Of a stretch of DNA of 64,000 bases, positions 42,832-52,557 are shown piece after piece; the first letter of the stretch is position 1; each line of letters starts with the position of its first letter. Below the pieces are notes generated by a model. The model saw nothing but the letters and a program-made list of their open reading frames with translations, made no database searches and was not told where the DNA came from. The stretch is taken from NCBI GenBank assembly GCA_052400685.1, contig JBQTGJ010000001.1, one strand, 5' to 3'. This DNA comes from CAZHHH01 sp052400685 (GTDB taxonomy: Bacteria > Bacteroidota > Bacteroidia > Bacteroidales > Marinilabiliaceae). The translations under genes and the position numbers were made by a program.

Positions 42832-44346
42832 ATGAAAAAAAATCTACAAATTTTGAATCTTTCATTAGCATTTATGCTATTTGCATCGCTGAATATCTTT
42901 GCGCAGGATTTCCATTTTACGCAAGGATTTGAAACCTCTTCTACGCCTGATGGTTGGGTGGCTGAAAATGTTTCTTATTCAAGCTCTACTAAAAATGCGG
43001 CCAATATGGTTGCAACAGATGCTGTTTATGCGGCAAAAATGAAAACGGATGAGTCCTATTCTTCGTTACAAACTCCCAAAATTAATGGTGCAACAGATTT
43101 AACGTTTTGGTGTAAAGTAAAGGATGCTGACATTGTCCCAACTGTTAAAATACAGACTTCAACAGATGGTATTGAGTGGACTGATTTTGTGACTAATCCC
43201 ACGGGGTTGGACCTTGAAAATACATCAGATTTCCAAAATGTTACCGTTTCACTTAATATTGAGGGTGATGTTTATGTCAGGTTTTATGTCAGTTCTGAAA
43301 CACCAGGTACTTCAAGTAAGGGCACATTAACGATTGATGATATTCAGATTGGCAAACCTGCTCCCGCCGTTAATGATGTATCTCTTTCATCATTAACCAT
43401 CGATGGTGTGGTAATAGATAATTTTGATTTTACCAATACCAGTTATTCGGTTGAAATACCTTACCATGGAAATTATACAGTAGCCGCTGAAACCAATAAT
43501 CCAAACGCAACGATTGAAATCACCCAGGTGAGTGATATTGATGGTACCGAGGCTGAAAGAACAGCTTCCATTGTTGTTACTGGCGAAGACGGTGTAAGTC
43601 AGGCCACAACAACGGTTGTTTTTGTCAGATCTGATTACTTTTTTAAAGAGGGATTTGCGTCTGACGCAGTAAGTTTACCCGGTTGTGTGAAGAGTCATAC
43701 TTATCAATCGGCCAATAATGTGCCTGCTGGCAATCAAAATCTATACCCGGGCGACGAGGCTTTGAAGTTTACCGGAGGACCTGAAACTGACCCGGGTTAT
43801 ATCTTAACGCCTAAAATTAAAAATGTTGGAACGCTTACATTTTGGGTGGCAGCGCAGGCTGTTTTCGAAGGTCAGAGTTTAACCGTATATGTAATGAATG
43901 GTAATGATAGTACCGAAATGATAAGTCTCGATTATAATGAGCTGACGGTTGATTGGCAGGAAGTGGTTGTTCCTATTAATGAAACGACTGATTCTATTCA
44001 GATCAAAATAAGAGCGATTTGTGATATTAACGATGAATCTACCAGCCGGATTTGGATCGATGATCTATTGCTTACGGCTTATGAAAAATCAACGTCAGTA
44101 TCAGATTTTGACGCGCCTAAGGTTCAGGTTTTTCCCAATCCTGCTATTGATAAATTAAATATCCAATTGCCGGACGATTTTTATCAAAGTGCCGAAGTCT
44201 TTAATATGGATGGCCGTATGGTGTTACATGAGGTTATTAATTCTGATCAATTAACCTTAAATATTAGTGGTTTAAGTAAAGGGATTTATGTGATATCTTT
44301 ATCAGGCGAGAATAAAGTTTATAAAGCGAAATTTGTAAAGGAATAA
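42832..44346 (+). CDS. Type IX-secreted beta-sandwich protein, unknown role
   Basis: 504 residues. Signal peptide LSLAFMLFASLNIFAQ. Two MAM/cleaved-adhesin-like jelly-roll domains at ~25-180 (FTQGFETSSTPDGWVAENV ... TIDDIQIG) and ~275-420 (FKEGFASDAVSLPGCVKS ... RIWIDDLLLTAYE). A cadherin-like linker (VSLSSLTIDGVVIDNFDFTN) separates them. It ends in a type IX sorting domain (VQVFPNPAIDKLNIQLPDDF ... YKAKFVKE). The jelly-rolls resemble those in the 29465 esterase. No catalytic motif is seen, so it is probably a cell-surface glycan-binding protein. Co-transcribed with GH88; a terminator follows. Confidence 0.75.
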   Translation: MKKNLQILNLSLAFMLFASLNIFAQDFHFTQGFETSSTPDGWVAENVSYSSSTKNAANMVATDAVYAAKMKTDESYSSLQTPKINGATDLTFWCKVKDADIVPTVKIQTSTDGIEWTDFVTNPTGLDLENTSDFQNVTVSLNIEGDVYVRFYVSSETPGTSSKGTLTIDDIQIGKPAPAVNDVSLSSLTIDGVVIDNFDFTNTSYSVEIPYHGNYTVAAETNNPNATIEITQVSDIDGTEAERTASIVVTGEDGVSQATTTVVFVRSDYFFKEGFASDAVSLPGCVKSHTYQSANNVPAGNQNLYPGDEALKFTGGPETDPGYILTPKIKNVGTLTFWVAAQAVFEGQSLTVYVMNGNDSTEMISLDYNELTVDWQEVVVPINETTDSIQIKIRAICDINDESTSRIWIDDLLLTAYEKSTSVSDFDAPKVQVFPNPAIDKLNIQLPDDFYQSAEVFNMDGRMVLHEVINSDQLTLNISGLSKGIYVISLSGENKVYKAKFVKE

Positions 44347-44361
44347 TGCTATAGCTGAAGG

Positions 44362-44417
44362 TGGGTGTTTGAATCTAACTATTTTTTAGGATGAACAGAT
44401 CAAACACCCATTTTTTT
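44362..44417 (+). terminator. Strong intrinsic terminator after the GH88 operon
   Basis: Stem TGGGTGTTTGA / TCAAACACCCA (11 perfect bp), loop of 27 bases, then seven Ts. It ends the GH88-42832 unit. The next ~290 bp to 44710 contain no gene; TATAAAGTTGAGCGTTTGA near 44477 may be a worn MITE fragment. Confidence 0.8.
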
Positions 44418-44710
44418 ATCCATTTTCATTATTTCTGTTTTATCCGTATTGCTAAGCCATCCAATTTGGATTTGTATATAAAGTTGAGCGTTTGATCGAG
44501 GCCATGCAGATTCAAAATTTTCGAAGCTTAAATCGTGGTTTTATTATTAAAATAATTGTTTTGAATGCGGGTTAACCGGCGAAAATGGTACTTTTTTGTA
44601 ACTCTGTTTTATTAGTGCGAATGGTTTGTGTCAGTTTTTGAAGAGATTATAAGTTTGAATGAGTAATTTATTATTACCCGGTATTATTGAATTTAATTTT
44701 AATAAAAGAA

Positions 44711-46267
44711 ATGAATCGACTAAATATTGCTTTGATTCTAATGCTTTTATTGTCAGCTTGTTCTGAAGCTGTTGGTAGAAAGCCAAATGTTCTCTTTATC
44801 TCAATCGATGATTTAAACGATTGGGTTGGCGCATTACATGGAAATAACCAGGTGTTAACGCCAAATATGGATCAGCTTTTCGAACAAGGGGTGTTATTTA
44901 GCAATGCACATTGTTCCCAAGCGGTATGTACAGCTTCCCGCAATTCCTTACTCAGCGGGATTCATCCATCTACTTCTGGATGGTATGCTTCAACTAAAGC
45001 AATGCAAGCGACCTATGACAAGGTGATGGGTGACCATAAAATGCTGCCTCAATATTTCAAGGATAACGGTTATGAAACCTTGGCCGTTGGTAAAATTTTT
45101 CATAACGGTGTTAGCGATTATAAAGATAAAATAACTGATTTTTGGGATGAAATAGCGCCTGACTATAAAGTCCCCAAAGACTTAAGAGACAGGGGAAATG
45201 GTTACAAGGGTAACCGGTTCTATCCATTCCCCAAAAATGGGAGTCAAATCGTAAATCATTACGGAAAGGAATTTTCCAATGGCCAATCTTTGTGTTATGG
45301 CGCGCTGGATCGTGAAGATATGCCCGGTGGTAAAATGTTTGATGAGCTCATTGCTGAATGGGCCATTGATAAATTAAATGAAGAACATGAGAAACCCTTT
45401 TTTCTCGCTGTAGGTTTTGTACGACCTCATGTACCCTATACCGCCCCCAGAGAATTTTTTGATTTATACGATTTCGATTCCATTAAATTACCTGAGATGC
45501 CGGCAGATGAAATGGCGGACATTCCTTTAATGGGTAAGTCTATTGCCTACGGAACTATTAATGGAGGGGATCATTATGCGGTTACAAATTTAAGTGATAC
45601 TTACTGGAAGGAACTTATTTATGGTTATCTGGCATGTGTTTCTTTTGCTGATCATGAATTGGGCAAGGTTATCGAAGCATTGGAAAACAGTAAATATGCC
45701 GATAATACGATTGTTGTCCTATGGTCCGACCATGGTCAGCATCTTGGTGAAAAACACCATTGGCGCAAACAGGCGCTATGGGAAGAATCCACCAGGGTGC
45801 CTTTGTTCTTTAAAGTCCCTGGAATGGATGCGGCCGGTGAGGAATGTGATGAAGCGGTCAGCCTTTTGGACATTTATCCTACACTGGTGGATTTATGCAG
45901 CCTGCCGGATGATTCTGTATTAGAAGGAAATAGTATTATTCCTTTAATCAAAAATCCTCAATCTTCCTGGGACAAGCCGGTTCTGAGTACCTGGTATTAC
46001 AAAAATCATTCGGTGCGTAGCAATAAGTGGCGTTATATCCATTATCGTGATGGAGGTGAAGAATTGTACAATCATCAAAATGATCCGGGCGAGCATGTTA
46101 ATCTTGCAGGTGACCCTGAGTTTGAAGATGTTATTAAGGAACTGCGGAAATACCTGCCTCAGCACGATGCACTACCGGCCGGCTCTGATAAATGGGCAGG
46201 TGATGTTTTGGACCGAAGAATCAAGCATTGGATGGACAACGATTCAATCCCTTATTGGCTCAATTAG
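44711..46267 (+). CDS. Iduronate-2-sulfatase-like S1 sulfatase, lipoprotein
   Basis: 518 residues from ATG 44711 (MNRLNIALILMLLLSAC, lipobox). A TTG-initiated extension at 44687 is rejected. Metal site NVLFISIDDLNDW. Formylglycine motif CTASRNSLLSG with Cys73. Further motifs: LAVGKIFHNG, PFFLAVGFVRPHVPYTAPREF, VLWSDHGQHLGEKHHWRKQALWEE (given as VLWSDHGQHLGEK and HHWRKQALWEE) and LLDIYPTLVDLC. The DDLNDW/SDHGQHLGEK pattern is that of the iduronate-sulfatase branch (S1_7-like). It is closely related to the sulfatase at 49242. Its stop codon directly abuts a MITE. Confidence 0.92.
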   Translation: MNRLNIALILMLLLSACSEAVGRKPNVLFISIDDLNDWVGALHGNNQVLTPNMDQLFEQGVLFSNAHCSQAVCTASRNSLLSGIHPSTSGWYASTKAMQATYDKVMGDHKMLPQYFKDNGYETLAVGKIFHNGVSDYKDKITDFWDEIAPDYKVPKDLRDRGNGYKGNRFYPFPKNGSQIVNHYGKEFSNGQSLCYGALDREDMPGGKMFDELIAEWAIDKLNEEHEKPFFLAVGFVRPHVPYTAPREFFDLYDFDSIKLPEMPADEMADIPLMGKSIAYGTINGGDHYAVTNLSDTYWKELIYGYLACVSFADHELGKVIEALENSKYADNTIVVLWSDHGQHLGEKHHWRKQALWEESTRVPLFFKVPGMDAAGEECDEAVSLLDIYPTLVDLCSLPDDSVLEGNSIIPLIKNPQSSWDKPVLSTWYYKNHSVRSNKWRYIHYRDGGEELYNHQNDPGEHVNLAGDPEFEDVIKELRKYLPQHDALPAGSDKWAGDVLDRRIKHWMDNDSIPYWLN

Positions 46268-46395
46268 TAGTCGGGAGTTTGAGCTGGGAAGTTCAGATCC
46301 AGGGCGTACGCAGCTCGAAAAGTATGGGTTTATTGGTCTAAATGATCATTATGAGTGTAAGTATATCACAGAAGTTGGACTTACTTATTAGTACT
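46265..46395 (+). mobile_element. MITE-like element after the sulfatase
   Basis: Begins at the stop codon TAG with GTCGGGAGTTTGAGCT, then GGCGTACGCAGCTCG, AAATGATCATTATGAGTG, TCACAGAAGTTGGACTTA and TTAGTACTA. The outer ~14 bases of the left terminal repeat are missing. It separates the gene from a decayed copy of the same gene. Confidence 0.65.
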
Positions 46396-46422
46396 ATTAT
46401 TGAGTTTAACTTTATCACAACA

Positions 46423-46580
46423 GAGTTAGCTATTATAAAGATAAAATAGCTGATTTTTTGGACGAAGTAACACCTGACTATAAGGTATCCAAAGATTTAA
46501 AAAACAGAAAATGGTTCCCATGGTAATAGGTTTTATTTATATTTTAAATATGGCAGTTAAAGAGTGAACCATGATGGAGA
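46423..46580 (+). pseudogene. Decayed fragment of an iduronate-sulfatase-like gene
   Basis: Aligns without large gaps to 45107-45267 of the upstream sulfatase: GTTAGCTATTATAAAGATAA against GTTAGCGATTATAAAGATAA, then GCTGATTTTTTGGACGAAG and CACCTGACTATAAGGTA. Translated it begins SYYKDKIADF before the frame breaks. Only ~50 codons of the middle of the gene remain. It is evidence of a third tandem copy that was deleted, leaving this scar. Confidence 0.75.
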
Positions 46581-46598
46581 CGTTTTAAATAGAAAACG

Positions 46599-49163
46599 AT
46601 GAAAAGTGCATTATTTCAGTTTCTGTATTTATTTATAATTGTTGTTTTTCCGGCAATTGAAGTTTTAGGAAGTAAATCAACACGCATTGAACAAGTGTCC
46701 GCAGAATGGGATAGTTATTCTGCTGCCTATGATACTTATGTAAGAGCCGGATGCCATGAAAAAGAGAGTTTTGGCGCTGAACCTACTTCGGAATATGGCA
46801 ATACTGCATATACAGACCAAGGTTCGACAACTGATGCATCTTATAATTCTCGTGTATCGGCATTCAATGCTGGTGATGAATCTGACTGTTTCAATGGGGC
46901 AACTGCGGGAACCGATGATGACATTATTCGGGATAATAAGCCGGGTAATATTATAAATACGGCCGATTACCCCTATTGGCGAGCCTTGGCAGACACTTCA
47001 GCTCTTTTCGCAGCAATGAAAGAGGATGCGCTTAATAATGATGGTACTGAGACCCGTGACGTCATGGGCGCAAATGCGTTATTATATGTCCTCGATCCGC
47101 AGAACAGAGCGGCTTATATTGCAAATATCTATGATCAATTTGAGTCCAGAATCCGGACTATGACTATCCCGATCAGTGCCTATTCATCTGTTAACTCTCA
47201 CGAATTGTTTTTTGCTTTGCTGGCGCTGGACGTTGTCCGTTATGATATGGATTCCGATGCTCTTGCTGAATGTGAGGGCTGGCTTGAAGAAAAGATCTTT
47301 GACTTGGTGCTTGGCCGTTGGGACCCTCATGCCTGGGCTATGAGAATGTTATGGTATAAGTATAAAGGTGATGAGGCTGATTTTCAGGCCGCAAAACAGG
47401 CGTTTGATACCGGTCTGTCTGAACATTATATGCCCGACGATGGCGTGTCTCCAGCGGGTAATGGTTACTGTGTACAACGTTGGAATAGTATTGAACGTAG
47501 CGTTAAAAATACCACCTTGAATATTATGGAATACATGGGCTACAACGAGTACTATACCAACCCGGGAATTATCGGACTTAAGGAGTATATGTATGGCTAT
47601 GCCGTGGCGCCCTTTGGACGTATTTTATTGTATGGTGATTCCCGGGATACTGAGGCTCAGGTGCCATGGCATCTCGAGGGGGATAATACGATTTTGTCGC
47701 CTCACATTGTTTCTGCTGCCCGTTTTTCGCCCGATGCCTATAAATATGCGATGTGGGTATTGCGTAATGGGGCTGGTGTCACCAATGGAAAACTAAAGGG
47801 TTATTTGTCCAATTTCTTGATTATGGCGGGCACGGCAGAAAAGAATGATCCCATAGGTTTTAATACGGATGATGCTCAATTGGCGCCGAGTCGAACATTT
47901 AAAAATTATGCTGTCTTTTTAAGCCATGAACAGTCCACTGACGCCCTCTTTTTAAGCATGCTGAACCTCACCGGGAACACTGAGTATCATACTCACTATG
48001 AGACCAATGCTTTAGCAATGGCTGCTTATGGCGAAATTTTATTGCGTAATGCCGGCTATGATGGTCCGGGTAACGATGTGACGGTAGATGGGGTAACAGC
48101 TACTTTTGATTTTTTGCATTCCGATTCAGAGGCGGCTAACGCCTTAACGATTGGTGGCAAAAGACATACGGAAAAAACGGGTGATGGCATACTCGAAGGC
48201 CTGCTGGGTTTGGATATTGAATATTTTCGCGGATCAGGCTCTGCGGCTATTGCAGGAACCCATTTAAGAGATGTGGTCTTTATGCAGCCTTCCAATGGCG
48301 TAAATGGTTACTTTTTAGTAATGGATCACGTCACCACAGATAATGCCGATGATAATGTAAACATTACCTGGCATCCCAATGCTTCAATACTTAAAACTAT
48401 TCAAGGTGAAACCGAGTATTTCTCAGAAATAAAAATGGCCCCTGGTGCTCACGGACCTCGACTGTTTTCTGAAAATGAAGCGACATTGACCACTTTCCTT
48501 GGCACAAAGCCTGCTTCTGTGGAGATAAAACGGACGGCTAATCAGTCCAGATCAGGATATGCCTATGCGGCAGATTATATGTATGCTAATTATTGTACTC
48601 TGAATAATAAAGCTGACCTGCTAACGGTCCTTTTCCCGGGCGATAAGAGCCATACAACGGGCGATATGGATAGGATTAAATCAGGTGCATACTTTGGCGT
48701 TAAGATTGTACAGGAAGCTATTCAGGACATTGCTTTTACATCAGATGGATCAACAGCTGCCAGCTATGACGCGACTGATTTTAAAGGCGAAGACGTGGTC
48801 TACCGCAAGTCAGAAGGTCAATTCATTTCTTTCTTTGTGAAAGGGCTGTTATTTGATGATTCGGATTATGGTTTTCAGTCGGAAGATCCCGTTGCTCTTT
48901 ATTTGAAAGCGTCTTCCGGCTCAGGTGGCATGAGCGGAAAGATCAACTCAAAGGGGACTGTTGTTACCTTCTATTGTCCGGGTATAGAATCGGTGCTATT
49001 GGATGGCCGTGCTGTGGATGTTATAGAGTCAGGTGCCGGTTGGATAAAGGTAGAGGTGCCTGTTGGAACGTTTAATGTAAGTATCGTTTCTAATGCAACG
49101 GTATTAGTGCCTCCTTTTTGGTCTGAGAAATCGGCACTGTCTGCTTTAGCCTGTCCCTCCTGA
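46599..49163 (+). CDS. Heparinase II/III-like polysaccharide lyase
   Basis: 854 residues. Signal peptide ALFQFLYLFIIVVFPAIEVLG. A long alpha/alpha barrel occupies ~40-400 (DYPYWRALADTSALFAAMK, HELFFALLALDVVRYDMD, DPHAWAMRMLWYKYKG, AGNGYCVQRWNSIERSVKN). A heparinase II/III-type beta-sandwich follows, with the diagnostic HTHYETNALAMAAYGEILL (His464, His466) ahead of NAGYDG; this replaces the common H-x-H-x-D-x-x-S-F. Later blocks are GYFLVMDHVT, NVNITWHPNAS and CPGIESVLLDGRAVDV. Candidate catalytic residues would be the Asn/Tyr/His in the barrel and these His residues. Substrate inferred to be the uronic-acid PUL glycan. No type IX tail. Confidence 0.75.
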   Translation: MKSALFQFLYLFIIVVFPAIEVLGSKSTRIEQVSAEWDSYSAAYDTYVRAGCHEKESFGAEPTSEYGNTAYTDQGSTTDASYNSRVSAFNAGDESDCFNGATAGTDDDIIRDNKPGNIINTADYPYWRALADTSALFAAMKEDALNNDGTETRDVMGANALLYVLDPQNRAAYIANIYDQFESRIRTMTIPISAYSSVNSHELFFALLALDVVRYDMDSDALAECEGWLEEKIFDLVLGRWDPHAWAMRMLWYKYKGDEADFQAAKQAFDTGLSEHYMPDDGVSPAGNGYCVQRWNSIERSVKNTTLNIMEYMGYNEYYTNPGIIGLKEYMYGYAVAPFGRILLYGDSRDTEAQVPWHLEGDNTILSPHIVSAARFSPDAYKYAMWVLRNGAGVTNGKLKGYLSNFLIMAGTAEKNDPIGFNTDDAQLAPSRTFKNYAVFLSHEQSTDALFLSMLNLTGNTEYHTHYETNALAMAAYGEILLRNAGYDGPGNDVTVDGVTATFDFLHSDSEAANALTIGGKRHTEKTGDGILEGLLGLDIEYFRGSGSAAIAGTHLRDVVFMQPSNGVNGYFLVMDHVTTDNADDNVNITWHPNASILKTIQGETEYFSEIKMAPGAHGPRLFSENEATLTTFLGTKPASVEIKRTANQSRSGYAYAADYMYANYCTLNNKADLLTVLFPGDKSHTTGDMDRIKSGAYFGVKIVQEAIQDIAFTSDGSTAASYDATDFKGEDVVYRKSEGQFISFFVKGLLFDDSDYGFQSEDPVALYLKASSGSGGMSGKINSKGTVVTFYCPGIESVLLDGRAVDVIESGAGWIKVEVPVGTFNVSIVSNATVLVPPFWSEKSALSALACPS

Positions 49164-49241
49164 ACAATAACTGCCTGTAACCCGGAGATATGATATTTAT
49201 TAATGGACAGTCGGACTTTTTACAGATAAAAATTGAATAAT

Positions 49242-50837
49242 ATGTACAAGATAGTAGGATGTTTAATGTTATTGTTCCTGGCCGGTAGCTGTTCAATGGA
49301 AAAGAAGTCCATTGAATTGGACAGGCCAAATGTTGTATTTATTTCAGTCGATGATTTAAATGACTGGGAAGGCGCATTAATGGGACATTCGCAGGCTATA
49401 ACACCGAATATGGATCGGCTTTTTAAGCAAGGTGTGTTATTTACCAATGCTCATTCTTCACAAGCGGTTTGTACTGCATCCAGAAATTCGGTCCTTAGTG
49501 GTCTTGACCCTTCTACAACCGGTTGGTATAGTTCTATTAAGGACATGCGCAAAAACTATGATCAGGTGATGGATGGCCATATGATGCTTCCTGAATATTT
49601 TAGGGCTAATGGCTATAATACCTATGCAACGGGGAAAGTTTTTCATGAAGGAGAATCTGATTTCCCCGATAAAACCTCGGATTTCTGGACCGAATATTCC
49701 CCCCATTTTTGGAATAATATGGAGCCTGAAATTAAAAAAGCAGGCTTTGGATATCGTGGTCGAATGTTTTATCCTTTTCCAAAAAACGGGGGACAGTTGG
49801 TCCAGTTATATGGCGAGGATTCCATCAATAATTACTATCGGCAGACCAATCGGTTTTATTCGTTGTGTGGAGGCCCTTTGTCTGAGGATGAAATTCCTGA
49901 AAAAGGAATGTATGATGAGCAAATTGCCAGCTGGGCCATTAATAAGATTAATGAAAAGCATTCCAAACCATTCTTTCTTGCCGTAGGATTTATTCGGCCG
50001 CACGTACCATATACAGCGCCCCAAAAGTATTTTGATATGTATAATATGGATACGTTGGAGATTCCCTCTGTCCCGGATAATGAATTTAATGACATCCCTT
50101 TGATGGGTAAGGCAATTGCTTATGGATATGCGCCCGGCGGAGGGTGGTATAATGTGGCTCAAAAGAAGGAGATTTTGCCCGAACTGGTTCAGGCTTATCT
50201 GGCTTGTGTCACATTTGTGGATGATCAAATCGGAAAGGTGATGGAGGCGCTCGAAAAAAGTCCAAACGGCAAAAATACTATTATTGTTTTATGGTCTGAT
50301 CATGGCCAGCATCTGGGCGAAAAACGTCATTTCAGAAAACAGGCGCTTTGGGAAGAATCAACACGCGTACCTCTTTTCTTTAAAGTCCCCGGTCAAAAAA
50401 AACGTTCGGTCAATCGGGATCAGGTGGTTAGCCTTTTGGATATTTATCCGACGTTGGTCGACCTTTGTGGGCTTCCGGTGTCCGAAAAATTGCAGGGTAA
50501 AAGTTTGGTGCCATTACTTGAAAACCCGGATGTCAAATGGGATAAACCTGTTTTGAGTACCTGGCTTTATAAAAATCATGCTGTGAGAAGTGATCGTTGG
50601 AGGTATATCCATTATCGGGATGGCGGAGAGGAATTATATGATCACCAAAATGATCCTGGCGAACATGTAAATCTCGCAGGCGAACCCAAATTTGAAAATG
50701 TGATTATGGAACTCCGAAACTACTTGCCGAAATATGATGCATTACCGGCAGGTTCTGATGAATGGACTGGAGATGGCCTCGATCGGATAATCAATAGCTG
50801 GGCGGCGAATGATTCCATTCCAATGTGGCTCAGATAA
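49242..50837 (+). CDS. Second iduronate-sulfatase-like lipoprotein
   Basis: 531 residues from ATG 49242 (MYKIVGCLMLLFLAGSC, lipobox); a TTG 9 bases upstream is rejected. Metal site NVVFISVDDLNDW. Formylglycine motif CTASRNSVLSG, Cys77. YATGKVFHEG, PFFLAVGFIRPHVPYTAP, VLWSDHGQHLGEK and LLDIYPTLVDLCGLP are near copies of the 44711 protein; the last 80 residues are almost the same. The largest differences are in the middle (HFWNNMEPEIKKAGFGYRG), which probably changes the substrate pocket. Confidence 0.92.
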   Translation: MYKIVGCLMLLFLAGSCSMEKKSIELDRPNVVFISVDDLNDWEGALMGHSQAITPNMDRLFKQGVLFTNAHSSQAVCTASRNSVLSGLDPSTTGWYSSIKDMRKNYDQVMDGHMMLPEYFRANGYNTYATGKVFHEGESDFPDKTSDFWTEYSPHFWNNMEPEIKKAGFGYRGRMFYPFPKNGGQLVQLYGEDSINNYYRQTNRFYSLCGGPLSEDEIPEKGMYDEQIASWAINKINEKHSKPFFLAVGFIRPHVPYTAPQKYFDMYNMDTLEIPSVPDNEFNDIPLMGKAIAYGYAPGGGWYNVAQKKEILPELVQAYLACVTFVDDQIGKVMEALEKSPNGKNTIIVLWSDHGQHLGEKRHFRKQALWEESTRVPLFFKVPGQKKRSVNRDQVVSLLDIYPTLVDLCGLPVSEKLQGKSLVPLLENPDVKWDKPVLSTWLYKNHAVRSDRWRYIHYRDGGEELYDHQNDPGEHVNLAGEPKFENVIMELRNYLPKYDALPAGSDEWTGDGLDRIINSWAANDSIPMWLR

Positions 50838-50945
50838 TTATTCAATATTGTTAGGCCTCTCATTCGTCGTCGTAAACTTGAGCTGGATGTCGAACTGAAA
50901 GAAAAATACAGTGAATTTATTCGAAAGCAAACACATGATGTAGTC

Positions 50946-51036
50946 ATGAAACGAACCAGGAAAATTGTTTCACACTCCGAAGTATGATTAATCCTGATGA
51001 GTTCCGTATGACAACTGAAAGACAAATTATAATCAG
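50946..51036 (+). repeat. Leader repeat unit E (91 bp)
   Basis: Starts ATGAAACGAACCAGG and ends at the ATG of the 51037 sulfatase. It contains TTG-N21-TAATCCTG, GAGTTCCGTATGAC and GACAAATTATAATCAG. The preceding 108 bp after the upstream stop show nothing. Confidence 0.85.
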
Positions 51037-52431
51037 ATGAAAAAAATAACATTAATAGCTTTTTTCACATTGGCAGTTGCCTTGCTTTCCAAAGCACAGG
51101 AAACACGTCCCAATATATTATTATTAATCGCCGATCAGCACAGCGGTAAGGTTTTAACACAAAACGGTTATCCGTATCTTAAGACCCCCGGCATAGATAA
51201 ATTAGCCGACGAAGGGGTCACTTTCACCAGGAGTTATTGCACTTATCCGGTATGCACTGCTTCAAGGTCTTCTTTTATGACGGGCGTAATGCCCAGTAAA
51301 AGTCAGCCCAACCTTACTTCCTATCCCGGTTTGGGCAATGCTTTGAAAAATGCGGGTTATGAAACCGCTTATTTTGGGAAATGGCATGTGGGTCACTCAA
51401 AAATTAAGAAGGTTGAAGACTGGCATGGATTCAGTGTTTATAAAGACGAAAGAGATGATTCAAAAACAGAAGCTATGACCATCGACTTTTTAAAGCAAAA
51501 GCACGATGCCCCGTTCTTTTTGGTGTCATCTTATCTAAACCCACACGATTGCTGTGAACTCGCCAGAAATATTTCGGGTCTGGGGGATAATTATCATGAT
51601 GGACCGGTTGAAGAGAAAATGGCTGTTGACCAATGTCCGCCACTGCCCGTTAATTTTGCAATTCCACCGGATGAGGCAGAAGGTTTTTATTGTCGAAGAA
51701 CGCCGGATCCTTCAGATCGTGTTATGTTTGGTAAGCATCCGGTGAAATATTGGGGCGAAACCGAATGGCGACAATATATGTATGGTTACGATCGCTTGGT
51801 TGAGAAAATGGATAGTCACATTTTAAGTGTTGTAAATACACTCGAAAAACAAGGTTTACTCGAAAATACTATCATCTTTTATACTTCTGATCATGGTGAT
51901 GGTCATGCTTCTCATCAGTGGAATCAAAAAATGAATTTTTATGAGGAATCGGTCAATATTCCCTTTATCATTTCCTGGAAAGGACATACTAAAGCCGGCG
52001 TAATTGATTCTAAGGTTTTATTATCCAACGGGCTGGACTTGTATCCTACTATTTGTAAGTTAGCAGGTGCTGATTATGATGAGTCTCTGTTGGGCGAAGA
52101 TATAAGTCAATATTTGCTTGGACATTCAAAAAAATTAACTAAAAAACGCAAGTATGTTGTTTCTGAAATCAATCAGGAAACCAAAACTGAAGATGGAAAG
52201 GTGGTTTTTAAAGGACGAATGGTCGTGAGTCAACGATATAAATATTTTCTCTTTGATGGTGGTGAAAACCGGGAACAGTTCTTCGATCTGAAAAATGATC
52301 CGGGTGAACTGAAACCTGTTACTGATGATCCTAAATATAAAAAGCAGCTTAATATTCATCGTCAATATCTTAAGGAATGGATTGAAAATGCTTCGGATGA
52401 ATTCTTAATTACCAATATTCCTCAGATTTAG
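51037..52431 (+). CDS. Secreted S1 sulfatase
   Basis: 464 residues. Signal peptide LIAFFTLAVALLSKAQ. Metal site ILLLIADQHSGKVL (the DQ variant common in several S1 subfamilies). Formylglycine motif CTASRSSFMTG with Cys73. TAYFGKWHVGHSK, PFFLVSSYLNPHDCCELA, YTSDHGDGHASHQW and FFDLKNDPGE. It has two uncommon Cys pairs (DCC and DQC). It is very similar to the first 465 residues of the 54397 fusion protein, so one arose from the other. Confidence 0.92.
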   Translation: MKKITLIAFFTLAVALLSKAQETRPNILLLIADQHSGKVLTQNGYPYLKTPGIDKLADEGVTFTRSYCTYPVCTASRSSFMTGVMPSKSQPNLTSYPGLGNALKNAGYETAYFGKWHVGHSKIKKVEDWHGFSVYKDERDDSKTEAMTIDFLKQKHDAPFFLVSSYLNPHDCCELARNISGLGDNYHDGPVEEKMAVDQCPPLPVNFAIPPDEAEGFYCRRTPDPSDRVMFGKHPVKYWGETEWRQYMYGYDRLVEKMDSHILSVVNTLEKQGLLENTIIFYTSDHGDGHASHQWNQKMNFYEESVNIPFIISWKGHTKAGVIDSKVLLSNGLDLYPTICKLAGADYDESLLGEDISQYLLGHSKKLTKKRKYVVSEINQETKTEDGKVVFKGRMVVSQRYKYFLFDGGENREQFFDLKNDPGELKPVTDDPKYKKQLNIHRQYLKEWIENASDEFLITNIPQI

Positions 52432-52446
52432 TTTGTGAATGATTGT

Positions 52447-52557
52447 TGCTGCCACCTTCTTTCTCAAAGACAAAGTGCTGACTATTGAAATGTTAAAATT
52501 TGAATATAATGATTATCAGCAAGCAAACTAAGGTGTCTGTAGATAAAGGTGGCAGTA
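52447..52557. repeat. 110-bp inverted-repeat element in an intergenic region
   Basis: Left arm TGCTGCCACCTTCTTTCTCA, right arm ending GATAAAGGTGGCAGTA. About 20 of 28 terminal positions pair. The right arm includes GGTGTCTGTAGATAAAG, similar to the MITE terminus, so it may be a distant relative. No coding capacity. The remaining bases to 52739 show no gene or clear promoter. Confidence 0.4.

Noticed and set aside
44687..44710. TTG starts for the 44711, 49242 and 52740 genes
   Set aside because: In each case an ATG a few codons later gives a clean signal peptide without extra residues.
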